A stretch of DNA of 64,000 nt from positions 124,001-188,000 of the forward strand of contig NZ_JACCDF010000004.1 in assembly GCF_013415105.1 (NCBI RefSeq). Reading direction: 5' to 3'. The notes under the pieces were generated by a model that ran no database searches, was not told the origin of the DNA, and saw nothing but the letters and a program-made list of their open reading frames with translations. Positions within the stretch are counted from its first letter, which is position 1, and every line of letters begins with the position of its first letter. The stretch is from Vreelandella salicampi. GTDB taxonomy: Bacteria; Pseudomonadota; Gammaproteobacteria; Pseudomonadales; Halomonadaceae. This document shows, one piece after another, positions 1 through 9,356 of this stretch. Made by a program: the position numbers and the translations under genes.

Positions 1-2
1 AG

Positions 3-1373
3 GCCGGCGCCGAGCCAGCCAACTTCCAGGTGATCTCGCTTGGGGATCGCGAGGCAACTTCAGGTAGCGCCACCGCGATCTACTGGGGCCGTTGGGCCAG
101 CGAGGACATCGCGCGCTTAAGCACAGACGGCACGGAGCTTTTAACCCCGCTGGGCAACGTGGGCGATCTCCATTATGTCGGCAGCAATCAGGTACTCGAC
201 GTGGACAACATGACAACCACCGAGGCCACTACGTTAATTGAGCAGCTAGCCAATCTCGACCCAGATACGCCTTTTGCACCTGGCAACCGCGTTGATTTTT
301 CACTCGTCACCCCCGGCGAGCTCACTGTTAATGACGGCTCGCTAACGGTGCGCGATGACTCAACGTTCTCTCTCGCTTACCAAACGCGTGATACGATCAC
401 CCCCCTGCATGCCCAAGCTCAGTTCTATCTGGTCGATGAAACCGGCACGGTCTACCTGGCACAGTCCAGCGAGTGGCTGGAGAACTTCTTTTATGATGAC
501 GGAAGCGGCGCGCAGCGCTTGACGTTTGGCCAAGGCGGCGGCTCCATCCCCCCAGGCGTCACCCCCGTCAGCGGCGGTCACTTCTCCTCGCGCTTTACCG
601 GCACGGATGACGGTACCGGCACTGGCGAGGTCGACGGCGTGATCGGCAACCTCTACGTCGAGATCGACGGCGGTGATCGCAGCGCTTACGGCAGCCTAGG
701 CTTCGGGCGCGAGCCAGCACCTGAACAGTGGATTAACTTTGAGCCTACCCTCCAAAACAGTTTACTTAGTTACGGAGGCAGCGATTATATTAATGATCTT
801 TATCAACAAAATATCTCGCCTTCGGATCAAGGGTCATACGCTTTCGGTAACGGTGAAATCGTCTGGGGGTATTGGGGAAGCGGTACAGAAATCCCTAGCA
901 ATACAGGCTTCACTGCCCCCATTCCGGCTTCTATCGCTTTCATTGCTACTTCCAATGATATCTCGGACTCTAGCTTAACGTTGAGTGATTCAGTCCTTAT
1001 CGCTTTAAGCAACCAATTAACAACGAACGTGACATTTAATTGGGTCGACGGTACAGGCCTGGTGCCAAATGACGGCGGCGAGATTATCCCTATCCTAAGC
1101 GACAGCTCTATTGAGCTATCCAACGACGCCGGTGTAAGCGTTGAGATTCTATTGGATGGCTTCGGGAAGTTGAGCGGTAACAAGTTATCTGAAAACTTCT
1201 CGCTCGATAATATTTCGCTGGACGAAGTTGTATGTGGTGATAGTGGTTGCTTTGATGGCGGTACATTCAACGGCAAATATATCGGCGAAGACGCCGCCGC
1301 CATCATGAGTCTGATCGAAGCCTGGGGAGATTCGAGTAGCTATAGTGGAACAGGTCTTTTTGAGCGCGACTAA
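3..1373 (+). CDS. C-terminal part of a large exported/surface protein (5' end outside window)
   Basis: The reading frame is open from the first bases of the window, so this is the 3' end of a gene that begins upstream; about 456 residues are visible. The sequence is rich in Gly, Ser, Thr, Asp and Asn, has almost no Lys and alternates short hydrophobic strands, which suits a secreted or outer-membrane beta-rich protein. The only two Cys (VVCGDSGC) are close together near the end. The final segment, with GGTFNGKYIGEDA, resembles the tail of proteins that combine a FecR-type domain with a transferrin-binding-protein-like beta domain, but this is a recollection of style rather than a firm family match. 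It ends five bases before the convergent glycosyltransferase gene. Function is unassigned. Confidence 0.6.
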   Translation, partial: AGAEPANFQVISLGDREATSGSATAIYWGRWASEDIARLSTDGTELLTPLGNVGDLHYVGSNQVLDVDNMTTTEATTLIEQLANLDPDTPFAPGNRVDFSLVTPGELTVNDGSLTVRDDSTFSLAYQTRDTITPLHAQAQFYLVDETGTVYLAQSSEWLENFFYDDGSGAQRLTFGQGGGSIPPGVTPVSGGHFSSRFTGTDDGTGTGEVDGVIGNLYVEIDGGDRSAYGSLGFGREPAPEQWINFEPTLQNSLLSYGGSDYINDLYQQNISPSDQGSYAFGNGEIVWGYWGSGTEIPSNTGFTAPIPASIAFIATSNDISDSSLTLSDSVLIALSNQLTTNVTFNWVDGTGLVPNDGGEIIPILSDSSIELSNDAGVSVEILLDGFGKLSGNKLSENFSLDNISLDEVVCGDSGCFDGGTFNGKYIGEDAAAIMSLIEAWGDSSSYSGTGLFERD

Positions 1374-1378
1374 TTATG

Positions 1379-2386
1379 CTAGGCACGAACTCTGATGGTA
1401 GGTGCTTGAGGTTTCTCGATGACAATGCCTGTGCGGTAATCAACGCCACTAAGCTCGGCGTAATCGGCCAAGGTGCGCGTGCTGCCTAAACCATACGGTT
1501 CAGGTAGCACGCCTTGAATCAACGACCGCAGCCGCTGTAATGCGCTTTGGCGGCGCTGCTGAAAACTGACGGTGCGCCGGGCTTCTAAGTCTTGGCGCCA
1601 ATGATGTGACGCATAGACGTGCTTAGGCTGCTTGTACAAATGGGACAGCGGCACCCTGTCATAACGCCCGTGAAATATATCCCAGCCATGGGTGAATGCC
1701 CGCAGCGCTAGCGCCTGTTCTTCTCCATGAAAGTAAAAGTTAGCGTCGTAAGGCACTTCGTGAACAAAGCGTCCCAGCGTTAGCAGGAAACCACCGGCTA
1801 TATAGCCTCCGCGCGCCACGTAGTCATAGTGTTGGTCGGGTAATGCCTGGTAGGCAACTTTGGCTTTTAACAAGGGTTGGTCAGCGGTAAACGTATCCGC
1901 GTTTTTGAACGCAAAAATACCGAGCCGCGGTATGTCGCGTAGCTTCTTAAACGGCTGGCTTTGTTCATCAAACTCAAACGGCGGAGGATAGATGCTTAAA
2001 ATTGGCTTGTGACTCAGACGTGTCAGCATCTCAAACTGCTGCTCTAGGGCCGTATCCCACCCCGGATCAAGCCAAGTGTGCGAATCAATTTGCAAGTAGT
2101 AAGTTTCATCATCGAAAAGCGTTTGTGCCAAGTGACGCGCCCAACACACTCCGCGCGAGTGCAGTGGATTCACATGCAGATAACGAATTTGATCCGCATA
2201 CGCCTGTTGTTCCACCCAAGCTTGCTGGCTATCAAAACTTTGATCCACGACACCGGCGACGATACGCTCTGGGTGATGCGCCGACTCAAAAAGACTCTTT
2301 AACGTAAAGCGCAACCAGGGGTCGCAAAAAGCAGCAATGCTGACAAAAAAGCGAGGTTTTGTTGACGTTTGCGTATCATGAGGCAT
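1379..2386 (-). CDS. GlcNAc-transferase-like glycosyltransferase (GT-A fold, Skp1 GlcNAcT family type)
   Basis: About 335 residues. The opening FFVSIAAFCDPWLRFTLKSL followed by a short helix and VAGVVDQ is typical of the family of bacterial and eukaryotic UDP-GlcNAc transferases related to the Skp1-hydroxyproline GlcNAc transferase. The metal/nucleotide-binding DXD-like site is probably DSH near residue 101, in the stretch YYLQIDSHTWLDPGWD, and an acceptor-side acidic motif HGEEQ lies downstream. No signal peptide is visible, so it is likely cytoplasmic. An upstream in-frame start would overlap the cyclase gene by 33 bases; the ATG at 2386 is chosen because it forms a TGATG overlap with the cyclase stop, indicating translational coupling. 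The acceptor is unknown; polysaccharide, glycoprotein or lipid glycosylation are all possible. Confidence 0.75.
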   Translation of the reverse strand: MPHDTQTSTKPRFFVSIAAFCDPWLRFTLKSLFESAHHPERIVAGVVDQSFDSQQAWVEQQAYADQIRYLHVNPLHSRGVCWARHLAQTLFDDETYYLQIDSHTWLDPGWDTALEQQFEMLTRLSHKPILSIYPPPFEFDEQSQPFKKLRDIPRLGIFAFKNADTFTADQPLLKAKVAYQALPDQHYDYVARGGYIAGGFLLTLGRFVHEVPYDANFYFHGEEQALALRAFTHGWDIFHGRYDRVPLSHLYKQPKHVYASHHWRQDLEARRTVSFQQRRQSALQRLRSLIQGVLPEPYGLGSTRTLADYAELSGVDYRTGIVIEKPQAPTIRVRA

Positions 2387-4641
2387 CACTTCTCCGTATG
2401 CGTCCATACCCCGTCCCAATCGGACGGGGGTGGGTCTGCTTTGAACAGCTCAATCCGTTCAAGGTACATCTGCGTGGGAGCATCGTCCTGGTCGGGTAGC
2501 GCCTTAAAGGCACGCTCGGCGGATTCGAAATCCGCTGCATGATAAAGATCCATCGCCTGCTCGAAGGCGGTGTGCCATTCGCGCTGAGACTGGGTAAGCG
2601 ATTCCCAGCGGCTAATCGGCTCTAAAATCCATAGCGGCGTGCTGCGCCCTTTCACGCGTACTTTATCGAGGCGGCGATAGCACCACCCGGGCGCTTGCTC
2701 GGTGGTGGTGTCGCTGACGATCACGCTCACGCCATAGGCTTTCGTCAGCCCTTCCAGGCGCGAGCCGAGATTGACGTTATCGCCCATCACCGTATACGCC
2801 ATGCGAAAGCTTGAGCCCATGTTACCCACGCTCATCGGCCCGGTGTTGAGGCCAACGCCCATCGCCAGCGCGGGCTTGCCTTCGGCGGTAAACTCGCGGT
2901 TGATGTCTTCCAGGGCCGCTAGCATCGCGAAGGCGCCTTCAAGGGCGTGATCCGCGTGTTGCTCGTCGTGCAGCGGCGCGCCCCAGAACGCCATGATGGC
3001 ATCCCCCATGTACTTATCGATGGTGCCATTGTGCTGATGAATGGCGCCGGTCAGCGGCGTCAACAGCCGGTTCATCACCTCGGTAAGCTCCGATGGCGGG
3101 ATCGACTCAGAAAACGCGGTAAAGCCGCGCACGTCGGAGAACAGCACGGTGAGCTCGCGCTCTTCCCCTTCCAGACCAAAGCTTTCGCCGCTTTCGACCA
3201 TATCCTCCACCAGCTGGGGCGGAATGTACTGGCCGAAGCGGTCGGCGACCCAGCGTTTCTGCTGCGTTTCACGCAGAAAGTTCATCGCCAAGTGCCATAG
3301 CATCTGCGCCACCAGCAGCAGCAATAACCCTGCAATAGGCAACGCCAGCCCCTGGAACCACGCCCAAAGATTACCGCCTACCGCTGTTGCAAGCAGTACG
3401 CCACTCACCACGAGCAAAAGCGGCGCATTTAAGTGGGGATACAGCAACACCATAAGAAGCCCAAGCGACCCCAAGCTCACCAGCTCAAAGCCCAGCACCC
3501 AGGGTGGCTGGGCTTTGATGCTCTGATGCAGCATCCCCGCCAGCAGGCTCAAGTTAATCTCCGGCCCAGGGTAAACCGCCCCGACGGGCGTTGAGCGTAG
3601 ATCCATCAGCCCCGGGGCGGAGGCACCCAGAATCAGCGTTTTCCCCGCCAGCGCGCCCGGCTCAAGGCGCCCTTCCAAGACATCGGCCGCTGAATAGTAA
3701 TCGAAGTGCCCACGCGGGCCGTACCAAGGCACCAGCGCCGCCCCTCGTGCATCAACCGGGACTTCGAAGCCGCCGACATCCAACGCTTCCAACTGAGAGA
3801 CACCAGCACCTTCGCCAATCATTGGGGTGATTGATGGCTGCCCCAGCATGGTCAGTAGCATCGCCAGGGGCAAATTGGGGTACAGCTCGCCTTCCCATCG
3901 CTGCAGCATGGGGACACGGCGAAACACACCGTCGGCATCCACACGTGGATTATCAAAGTAGCCTGCACTCAATGCATTTTGCTGCAATACGGGCAGGTTA
4001 GCGGTAAAGCGTTCTGGCGTGGGGAAAGGGAGCGGCGTAGACTCTTCAACCCTGGCAGGCATGGGCAACTTCCCAACCGAAGGCGGGTCGCTCGGTTGGC
4101 GCGACGCCTGGAAGTAGTACCCTAGCACCACCGGGTAGTCCGCCAAGGTATCCGCCAACTGCTCGTCACCGTTAGCCGGCGGCGCCAAATCGTTTAATTG
4201 GGGGTGTTCGCGGGCAAGCTCTTCCCAGTGTTGCTGCCAAAGCGCGGTCTCCGGCTCGGCAAACACCACATCAATGCCCAAAAGCCCGGCGTCGTACTCG
4301 GTGAATAGCGTTTCCACCAGCTCCGCCACGGTAGCGCGTGGCCATGGCCACTGGCCTATTTCGTACAGGCTGCGCTCATCGATATCGATAATCGCCAATG
4401 ATGGGTCGGCCTGCTCACTAAGCGTGCCGCGCACTTTCAGGTCATACGCTTGCCACTCCAGGCGTTCCAGAATGGGCAGTGGCACCCACCCCACTCTTTC
4501 CGCCAGCAACAAGAGCACAATCAGCGCACCACCGATGTATTGTAGCCAGCGCCAATAGCGGCTCTTTTGCGAAGGGTGCTGTTGAGAAGAGTCTGTCGCC
4601 ACGCCAAGGGCCTCGTTACCAATGTAATGACAAACTAGCAT
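2386..4641 (-). CDS. CHASE2 domain-containing class III adenylate/guanylate cyclase
   Basis: 751 residues. After an N-terminal membrane segment (about residues 37-50) there is a large periplasmic CHASE2 sensor domain (roughly 60-370; IIDIDERSLYEIGQWPWPR is characteristic), then three closely spaced hydrophobic helices and a C-terminal class III nucleotidyl cyclase domain. Catalytic signatures are FSDVRGF, KYMGDAIMAFWG and MGDNVNLGSRLE, so the metal-binding aspartates are present; the Lys before MGD favours ATP as substrate. The protein should sense an extracytoplasmic stimulus and make cAMP. It is interesting next to a protein with two cNMP-binding domains 17 kb away. Its stop codon overlaps the start of the glycosyltransferase, so the two are co-expressed. 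The start is uncertain; a GTG about 39 bases downstream is an alternative. Confidence 0.88.
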   Translation of the reverse strand: MLVCHYIGNEALGVATDSSQQHPSQKSRYWRWLQYIGGALIVLLLLAERVGWVPLPILERLEWQAYDLKVRGTLSEQADPSLAIIDIDERSLYEIGQWPWPRATVAELVETLFTEYDAGLLGIDVVFAEPETALWQQHWEELAREHPQLNDLAPPANGDEQLADTLADYPVVLGYYFQASRQPSDPPSVGKLPMPARVEESTPLPFPTPERFTANLPVLQQNALSAGYFDNPRVDADGVFRRVPMLQRWEGELYPNLPLAMLLTMLGQPSITPMIGEGAGVSQLEALDVGGFEVPVDARGAALVPWYGPRGHFDYYSAADVLEGRLEPGALAGKTLILGASAPGLMDLRSTPVGAVYPGPEINLSLLAGMLHQSIKAQPPWVLGFELVSLGSLGLLMVLLYPHLNAPLLLVVSGVLLATAVGGNLWAWFQGLALPIAGLLLLLVAQMLWHLAMNFLRETQQKRWVADRFGQYIPPQLVEDMVESGESFGLEGEERELTVLFSDVRGFTAFSESIPPSELTEVMNRLLTPLTGAIHQHNGTIDKYMGDAIMAFWGAPLHDEQHADHALEGAFAMLAALEDINREFTAEGKPALAMGVGLNTGPMSVGNMGSSFRMAYTVMGDNVNLGSRLEGLTKAYGVSVIVSDTTTEQAPGWCYRRLDKVRVKGRSTPLWILEPISRWESLTQSQREWHTAFEQAMDLYHAADFESAERAFKALPDQDDAPTQMYLERIELFKADPPPSDWDGVWTHTEK

Positions 4642-4680
4642 GCACGGTGCGTTAAAACGAAAACGCCTTAATTAGCCCGG

Positions 4681-4750
4681 GCCTGCCGAGGAGAGCTTGT
4701 CGAAGGCCGAAGCATCGCTGCCAGACGCCCTTCGACAGGCTCAGGACGAA
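4681..4750. repeat. Intergenic inverted repeat of a widespread dispersed type
   Basis: GCTTGTCGAAGG at 4695-4706 pairs (one mismatch) with CCTTCGACAGGC at 4729-4740, and the second arm continues into TCAGGACGAA. This CCTTCGACAGGCTCAGGACG sequence is a dispersed intergenic element seen in many high-GC proteobacteria. It lies just downstream of trpS (minus strand) and could also act as a transcript-end hairpin, although no U-tract follows. Confidence 0.5.
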
Positions 4751-4760
4751 TGGGGGCGCG

Positions 4761-5780
4761 TTAAATAAACCGCCCAAGGCCTACGGCATTACGCAGTTTT
4801 TCCATCGTCTCCGTCGCTTCTTCGCGGGCGCGTTCGGCGCCTTTTTGCAGCACAGCTTCAATATGGCCCGGGTCTTCCATCAGCGCGTTGTAGCGCTCAC
4901 GGGGTTCGGCAAGGTGGGCGTTGAGGTATTCAAACACTTGTTTTTTCGCCTCGCCCCAGCCAATGCCGTCGGCGTACTGCACGCGCATGGCCTCGGTTTC
5001 ATCGAGAGAGGCAAAAGCGGAATAGATCTGGAACAGCGTGCAAGTATCCGGGTCTTTCGGCTCGCCGGGTTCCAGCGAATTGGTTTTGATCTTGCGCACT
5101 AGCTTTTGCAGCTTCTTCTCGGAGACAAACAGCGGGATGGTGTTGTGGTAGCTCTTGGACATTTTGCGCCCGTCCAAACCGCGTAGCACTTCAACCTTCT
5201 CGTCCACCACCGCCTCCGGCAGGGTGAAGTACTGCCCCTTGTAGAGGTGGTTGAATCGCCCGGCAATATCGCGCGCCATCTCAATGTGCTGGATCTGATC
5301 GCGACCCACCGGCACTTTGTTGGCGTTAAACATGAGAATATCAGCGGCCATCAACACCGGGTAGCCGAAAAGCCCCATGGTGATGCCTTTATCCGGGTCT
5401 TGATTGCCCGCTTCTTCGTTCTCCGCCACGGCAGCCTTGTAGGCGTGGGCGCGGTTCATTAGTCCCTTGGCGCAAACGCAAGAGAGCATCCAAGTGAGCT
5501 CGGGGATTTCGCGAATATCCGATTGGCGGTAGAAGATGGCGTTATCGGTATCCAGCCCCAGCGCCAGCCAGGTCGCGGCGATCTCCAGGCGCGACTGCTG
5601 CACCTGTTTGGGGTCTTGGCATTTGATCAACGCGTGGTAGTCGGCCATAAAGTAGAACGACTGCACGCTAGGGTCTTGGCTTGCCTCAATCGCCGGCTTG
5701 ATCGCGCCGACGTAGTTGCCAAGGTGAGGGGTGCCGGAGGTGGTAATGCCGGTGAGAACGCGGGTTTTGGACTGCTGCAT
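4761..5780 (-). CDS. trpS: Tryptophanyl-tRNA synthetase
   Basis: 339 residues, normal for bacterial class Ic TrpRS, which charges tRNA-Trp with tryptophan. The N-terminus reads [27 protein letters not shown] is the HIGH-equivalent ATP site, and [10 protein letters not shown] supplies the KMSKS loop. The central [15 protein letters not shown] and [14 protein letters not shown] stretches match the tryptophan pocket region of the family. The gene stands alone between the minor pilin operon and the CHASE2 cyclase, all on the minus strand. Confidence 0.97.
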   Translation of the reverse strand: MQQSKTRVLTGITTSGTPHLGNYVGAIKPAIEASQDPSVQSFYFMADYHALIKCQDPKQVQQSRLEIAATWLALGLDTDNAIFYRQSDIREIPELTWMLSCVCAKGLMNRAHAYKAAVAENEEAGNQDPDKGITMGLFGYPVLMAADILMFNANKVPVGRDQIQHIEMARDIAGRFNHLYKGQYFTLPEAVVDEKVEVLRGLDGRKMSKSYHNTIPLFVSEKKLQKLVRKIKTNSLEPGEPKDPDTCTLFQIYSAFASLDETEAMRVQYADGIGWGEAKKQVFEYLNAHLAEPRERYNALMEDPGHIEAVLQKGAERAREEATETMEKLRNAVGLGRFI

Positions 5781-5844
5781 AAGTACCTAAGCTCAAGGGA
5801 AATAAGCGCTATCATAACGCCACCGTTTCATGATGGCGAACCGC

Positions 5845-8232
5845 TTAGCGCCAATCAATCAGTTCCCAAACGCGCTCCTCATCACCAGAAGAATCACCTT
5901 CATCCTCGTCACCTCCGTCATCGTCATCTTCTTTTGAATCACTGCAGTCATTCTGCCAAGCATTTTTTGAATCATCATCAAGCAAGTCAAAGGCATCTTT
6001 TAGTACTTCAGCATCATGGATAAAGTCGTTACCCCCGCCCCCTTTAAACTCAATGTTAGCAGAAGTAAACTCATCACCATTACTGTAAGGCGCCACTAAC
6101 AAAGCACCTATAAAGTTATCTCCACCACCACCGCTCTGATAATAATCGCCAAGCACAATCATTAACCCCTCATAAGCAGGGTTGCCCTTTATACTGGCAT
6201 TACCATTCACAACCAAGATTCCCGCCCCGGTTAAGTTGTTACCTGACAAATTACCGTTTATAAATGTTATTTTTTTATCATCAGGTGTACCGAATGGATT
6301 GTTTTTTCCACCTAGGCTTCCCTGATTTTTTATATCATAACGTCCATCTTCCACTATATCAGCGGCTTGCCTTATTCTTTGTATAAAATCATCAAATTTC
6401 TCAGCATCATTGCCATTATCAAAAACACCTCCTAAAACGCCTTCGCGCGTTGTATCTGTTTCCCTTTCAGCATTATCTGCCTCGCTGCCATCGCCGTTTG
6501 CTACGGCCACATCAGGAACTAGATTCTTGCCATCGAAGGCAGCGTTGCTAGATGGTGGCTTAAAACTCGCAAGAGGGTGTACAACCGTCAAGGGCGATAG
6601 GTTAGAGAAAGAACACCAAAGGCCACCTTGCTCTTCAACATTAAATTCAGGAAGACCAAAGGCTTCATCGTAATATACATTCCCTCTCGTACCGACGTAC
6701 AAGCTTCTTGAATAAATAGCGCCATAAAGGTTACTAGAGCCTAAAATATTTACATTAGAAAATGGCGCAAAAATTTCGCCGTAATAGTTTGAGTCTCCAG
6801 AAATTCTAACACCAGCACCTGCATCGTCCCCTTGGCTTGTATCATTATACAACGACACAAGCTTAATAACAGGTTCAACACTATCCGCTTGAGCATCTAC
6901 AACCAGACTATCTTGGTTGCTTTCTATATCATTACTCTCTATTAGATTAAAATTCCCTCTTACCATAATTGTTAGCTGACTACCGTCTTCCACTACAAAT
7001 TTTGTATTACCCGAGACTTCAAAATCTCCCTCTACTAGCATCACCAAGTTGACAGGCGAAGAAGACGTTCCAACTTGAAAGGAGCGACTTCCTGAAAGAG
7101 TAAAGTCATCAATACGAACAAAACTAACGCTATCAACCGTTTCAACTTCGACATTACTTCCTAAATAAGAACCTGTAAAACCAGACGCATCTAAGATGGC
7201 TGGCTGTGAAGCCCCACCCGTCAAAGATATATCGCCGGAAGATGACAACACAGATTCAGCCACATAATTATCGTACAGGCTTTTGACACCCAAAATATCG
7301 CAGCTTTCACTATCAGCTAATATATTTAACTCAGAACCACCGCTTCGTAATATCAAATCACCTAAAACATGATCTTCAGTATTGTGGCGTTTACCTTGTA
7401 CAGACTCAGCGACAACATTACCTTTGACCTCAGAAGACCAGTTTCCAAATTCAATTTTATCATTAACGTACGCACTACCAATTACTTCAGTAGAGCTTGA
7501 AAAAATTATATCATTTGTCGAGGCAACATTGCCGTATATACGAGAATTGTTCTTAAAAAACACATCAGCATCAGCTCTACGAGTTATAAGAGGAGCATTT
7601 CTTAAATCTTGATAAAAACCAATACCATTCACCGAATGAAAGCTATTAAATTCTGTGCTGTTATCAACAGTTATGCCTTCACAGCCCACTATCCCCCTTT
7701 CATAACCCTGCTCACCCCCACCATTAAAAACTTTATACTTATATGTTGCACTGGAGCTTCGCCGAGCACTATTTCGCAAACCCTTATCACTTACAGTAAT
7801 ATTTACCGTTTGACTTTCTTTATCCGCATCAATATCAACTACTAAGCTTTCCAATAAGTTAGTGCGGATTTCGTTAACCTGATCTTGTGCATCAGGATCA
7901 TTTTTCAAATCTTCAGGTATAAGTTCGTCTACAAATTCATGGAGAGAGCCTTGATAAAGCAAGTCTGCAATCTCATTTCCTCGCAATGATTCCGAACACT
8001 CTCTTTCCAAACACTCTTTAAGTCTCTTTTCACGATCAGCTTGGTTTTCATCACTTGCCAACGTTGACAATATACGTTCAGAGGTCATCTGTGCTTGAGC
8101 AGAGGCACGATAATTGCCCGCGAGCCGCTCGTCTATCAACGCTGAGTTCATGCCGGAAACACCAATCATCAACGAGCCGGTCAGGAGAGCAAGAACGATA
8201 ACGAGTGCGGCGCCTTCCTGATGCTGTCTCAT
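5845..8232 (-). CDS. Oversized PilX-type minor pilin / pilus assembly protein
   Basis: 795 residues, against about 150-200 for ordinary PilX. The N-terminus is a classic PilX_N segment: short positively charged leader, EG/AALVIVLALLTGSLMIG as prepilin cleavage site and hydrophobic helix, then LIDERLAGNYRAS. After roughly residue 150 the sequence becomes beta-rich, with many short G/N-turn repeats (for example GSAYVNDKIEFGNW, FEVSGNTKFVVEDG), suggesting a right-handed beta-helix or polymer-type passenger exposed on the pilus tip. The extreme C-terminus is strongly acidic (SKEDDDDGGDEDEGD). It is the last gene of the pilin operon, in the position where pilX-pilY1 lie in Pseudomonas aeruginosa. 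GC is visibly lower than in the flanking housekeeping genes. The gene symbol pilX is withheld because the architecture differs. Confidence 0.75.
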   Translation of the reverse strand: MRQHQEGAALVIVLALLTGSLMIGVSGMNSALIDERLAGNYRASAQAQMTSERILSTLASDENQADREKRLKECLERECSESLRGNEIADLLYQGSLHEFVDELIPEDLKNDPDAQDQVNEIRTNLLESLVVDIDADKESQTVNITVSDKGLRNSARRSSSATYKYKVFNGGGEQGYERGIVGCEGITVDNSTEFNSFHSVNGIGFYQDLRNAPLITRRADADVFFKNNSRIYGNVASTNDIIFSSSTEVIGSAYVNDKIEFGNWSSEVKGNVVAESVQGKRHNTEDHVLGDLILRSGGSELNILADSESCDILGVKSLYDNYVAESVLSSSGDISLTGGASQPAILDASGFTGSYLGSNVEVETVDSVSFVRIDDFTLSGSRSFQVGTSSSPVNLVMLVEGDFEVSGNTKFVVEDGSQLTIMVRGNFNLIESNDIESNQDSLVVDAQADSVEPVIKLVSLYNDTSQGDDAGAGVRISGDSNYYGEIFAPFSNVNILGSSNLYGAIYSRSLYVGTRGNVYYDEAFGLPEFNVEEQGGLWCSFSNLSPLTVVHPLASFKPPSSNAAFDGKNLVPDVAVANGDGSEADNAERETDTTREGVLGGVFDNGNDAEKFDDFIQRIRQAADIVEDGRYDIKNQGSLGGKNNPFGTPDDKKITFINGNLSGNNLTGAGILVVNGNASIKGNPAYEGLMIVLGDYYQSGGGGDNFIGALLVAPYSNGDEFTSANIEFKGGGGNDFIHDAEVLKDAFDLLDDDSKNAWQNDCSDSKEDDDDGGDEDEGDSSGDEERVWELIDWR

Positions 8233-8262
8233 AATAAATCACCCATTTTTTTTGATACGAGA

Positions 8263-8895
8263 TTATTTGCACTCATTAGGCTTACCCCCAGCTCCCCAAG
8301 GCGGACCACTGCAGCCGCCATCGCCGCCATCGCCGCCATCGCCGCCATCGCCGCCATCGCCGCCATCGCCGCCATCGCCGCCATCGCCGCCATCGCCGCC
8401 ATCGCCGCCATCGCCGCCATCGCCGCCAAAGTATTCTGCTAGCACTTCATCACGATTCGCAACATGAAATTTAATTGGCTCACCTTCAGTTTCAATTGGA
8501 AGATTGACTTCGTAAAGGTAATCGTAATTATTTGACGACTCACTTGGATCTACTGGCCCACTAGCACACTGACCTTCTACCACATCCTTTTCAAAGCTCA
8601 GAATAGGCTGACTTTCTTCCACATCATCAATATCACATTTACATGCCTGCTCATCATCAGCCCATGTGCATTCAATGCTATAACCACTTCCGCCATCACC
8701 ACTACGAACTCCATCAACAATAGAGCTTGCAAAAAATACTATTTTTTCCTGTTTGCGACTGATCTCTTCGACTTTCTGAAACGTCTGAAAGGTCGTTAAA
8801 AACAAATAGCCGGCACCGAGAATAATAATGGAACCAACCGCCATAGCGACCATTAACTCAACAAGGGTAAATCCTATTTGTCGTTGATAGAACAT
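8263..8895 (-). CDS. pilW: PilW-type minor pilin with C-terminal (GGD)12 repeat
   Basis: 210 residues. The leader MFYQRQIG/FTLVELMVAMAVG gives a type III prepilin cleavage site with Glu at +5, followed by the long hydrophobic helix. This matches PilW, a minor pilin that helps prime type IV pilus assembly. The mature body is short and soluble, with CTWADDEQACKCD and further cysteines. The C-terminal third is replaced by twelve GGD triplets plus a final GG, then CSGPPWGAGG. Usual PilW proteins are around 250-330 residues, so the C-terminal domain appears to have been replaced or lost. It lies 30 bases upstream of the giant PilX gene and 2 bases after pilV. Confidence 0.8.
   Translation of the reverse strand: MFYQRQIGFTLVELMVAMAVGSIIILGAGYLFLTTFQTFQKVEEISRKQEKIVFFASSIVDGVRSGDGGSGYSIECTWADDEQACKCDIDDVEESQPILSFEKDVVEGQCASGPVDPSESSNNYDYLYEVNLPIETEGEPIKFHVANRDEVLAEYFGGDGGDGGDGGDGGDGGDGGDGGDGGDGGDGGDGGDGGCSGPPWGAGGKPNECK
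8314..8427. repeat. 9-bp tandem repeat, 12.7 copies, inside pilW
   Basis: GCCGCCATC on the plus strand is repeated perfectly 12 times with a further GCCGCC, without a single variant base. On the coding strand it reads GATGGCGGC and encodes GGD in frame. Because the unit is a multiple of three, slipped-strand gain or loss would change only the length of the Gly-Gly-Asp stalk. Confidence 0.97.
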
Positions 8896-8897
8896 AA

Positions 8898-9356
8898 CTA
8901 AGAACCAGATATATTAGGAAGGCGGAAGGTATAAGTGAATACATCATTATCTATATCACCAGGACCATCACCTAGATCAATAGTGATGGTGAAATCGCAG
9001 CTATCAGGTGGACTAACTATACCACTGGCGTCCCAATCCACATTTCGTAGTGGGTTCGAGGCATTGTCAGCCCTCCACCAGTCCTTCCACTGTTTCTCAA
9101 TGCTTTCATCCTCAGACGGCAATGCCGCCTGAGGTTTAATGTTGGAACAGTTCTGTGTAGCTAGCGCTGCCCAAAACCTCTCCTGTGCATCCACGGCGGC
9201 GAGAGTGACAACCGACCGCTGATATCCAGCAGTTGCGCTTTGTAGTGCTTTAAGCTGCATGGCGGCGACACCTACGAGGCCGAGCGACAGCACCAGCAGC
9301 GCGATGAGCGCTTCAATCAGTGAAAATCCTCGTTGTCGCAACATTGACTGACCCAT
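8898..9356 (-). CDS. pilV: PilV-type minor pilin
   Basis: About 152 residues. The leader reads MLRQRG/FSLIEALIALLVLSLGLVG, a type III prepilin signal with Glu at +5, followed by AAMQLKALQSATAGYQRS, a stretch conserved in PilV. PilV, with the other minor pilins, forms the initiating tip complex of the type IV pilus. The ATG at 9356 is preferred: it forms a TGATG overlap with the fimT stop and has AAGGA about ten bases upstream; a TTG nine bases further upstream is possible. Two bases separate it from pilW. Confidence 0.87.
   Translation of the reverse strand: MGQSMLRQRGFSLIEALIALLVLSLGLVGVAAMQLKALQSATAGYQRSVVTLAAVDAQERFWAALATQNCSNIKPQAALPSEDESIEKQWKDWWRADNASNPLRNVDWDASGIVSPPDSCDFTITIDLGDGPGDIDNDVFTYTFRLPNISGS

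Noticed and set aside
8314..8427. Possible CRISPR array
   Set aside because: The units are 9 bases long with no spacers, and no cas genes are present.
8221..8467. Three open frames of 66-73 residues made of Ala-Ala-Ile, Met-Ala-Ala or Pro-Pro-Ser repeats on both strands
   Set aside because: They are only other readings of the 9-base tandem repeat inside pilW.
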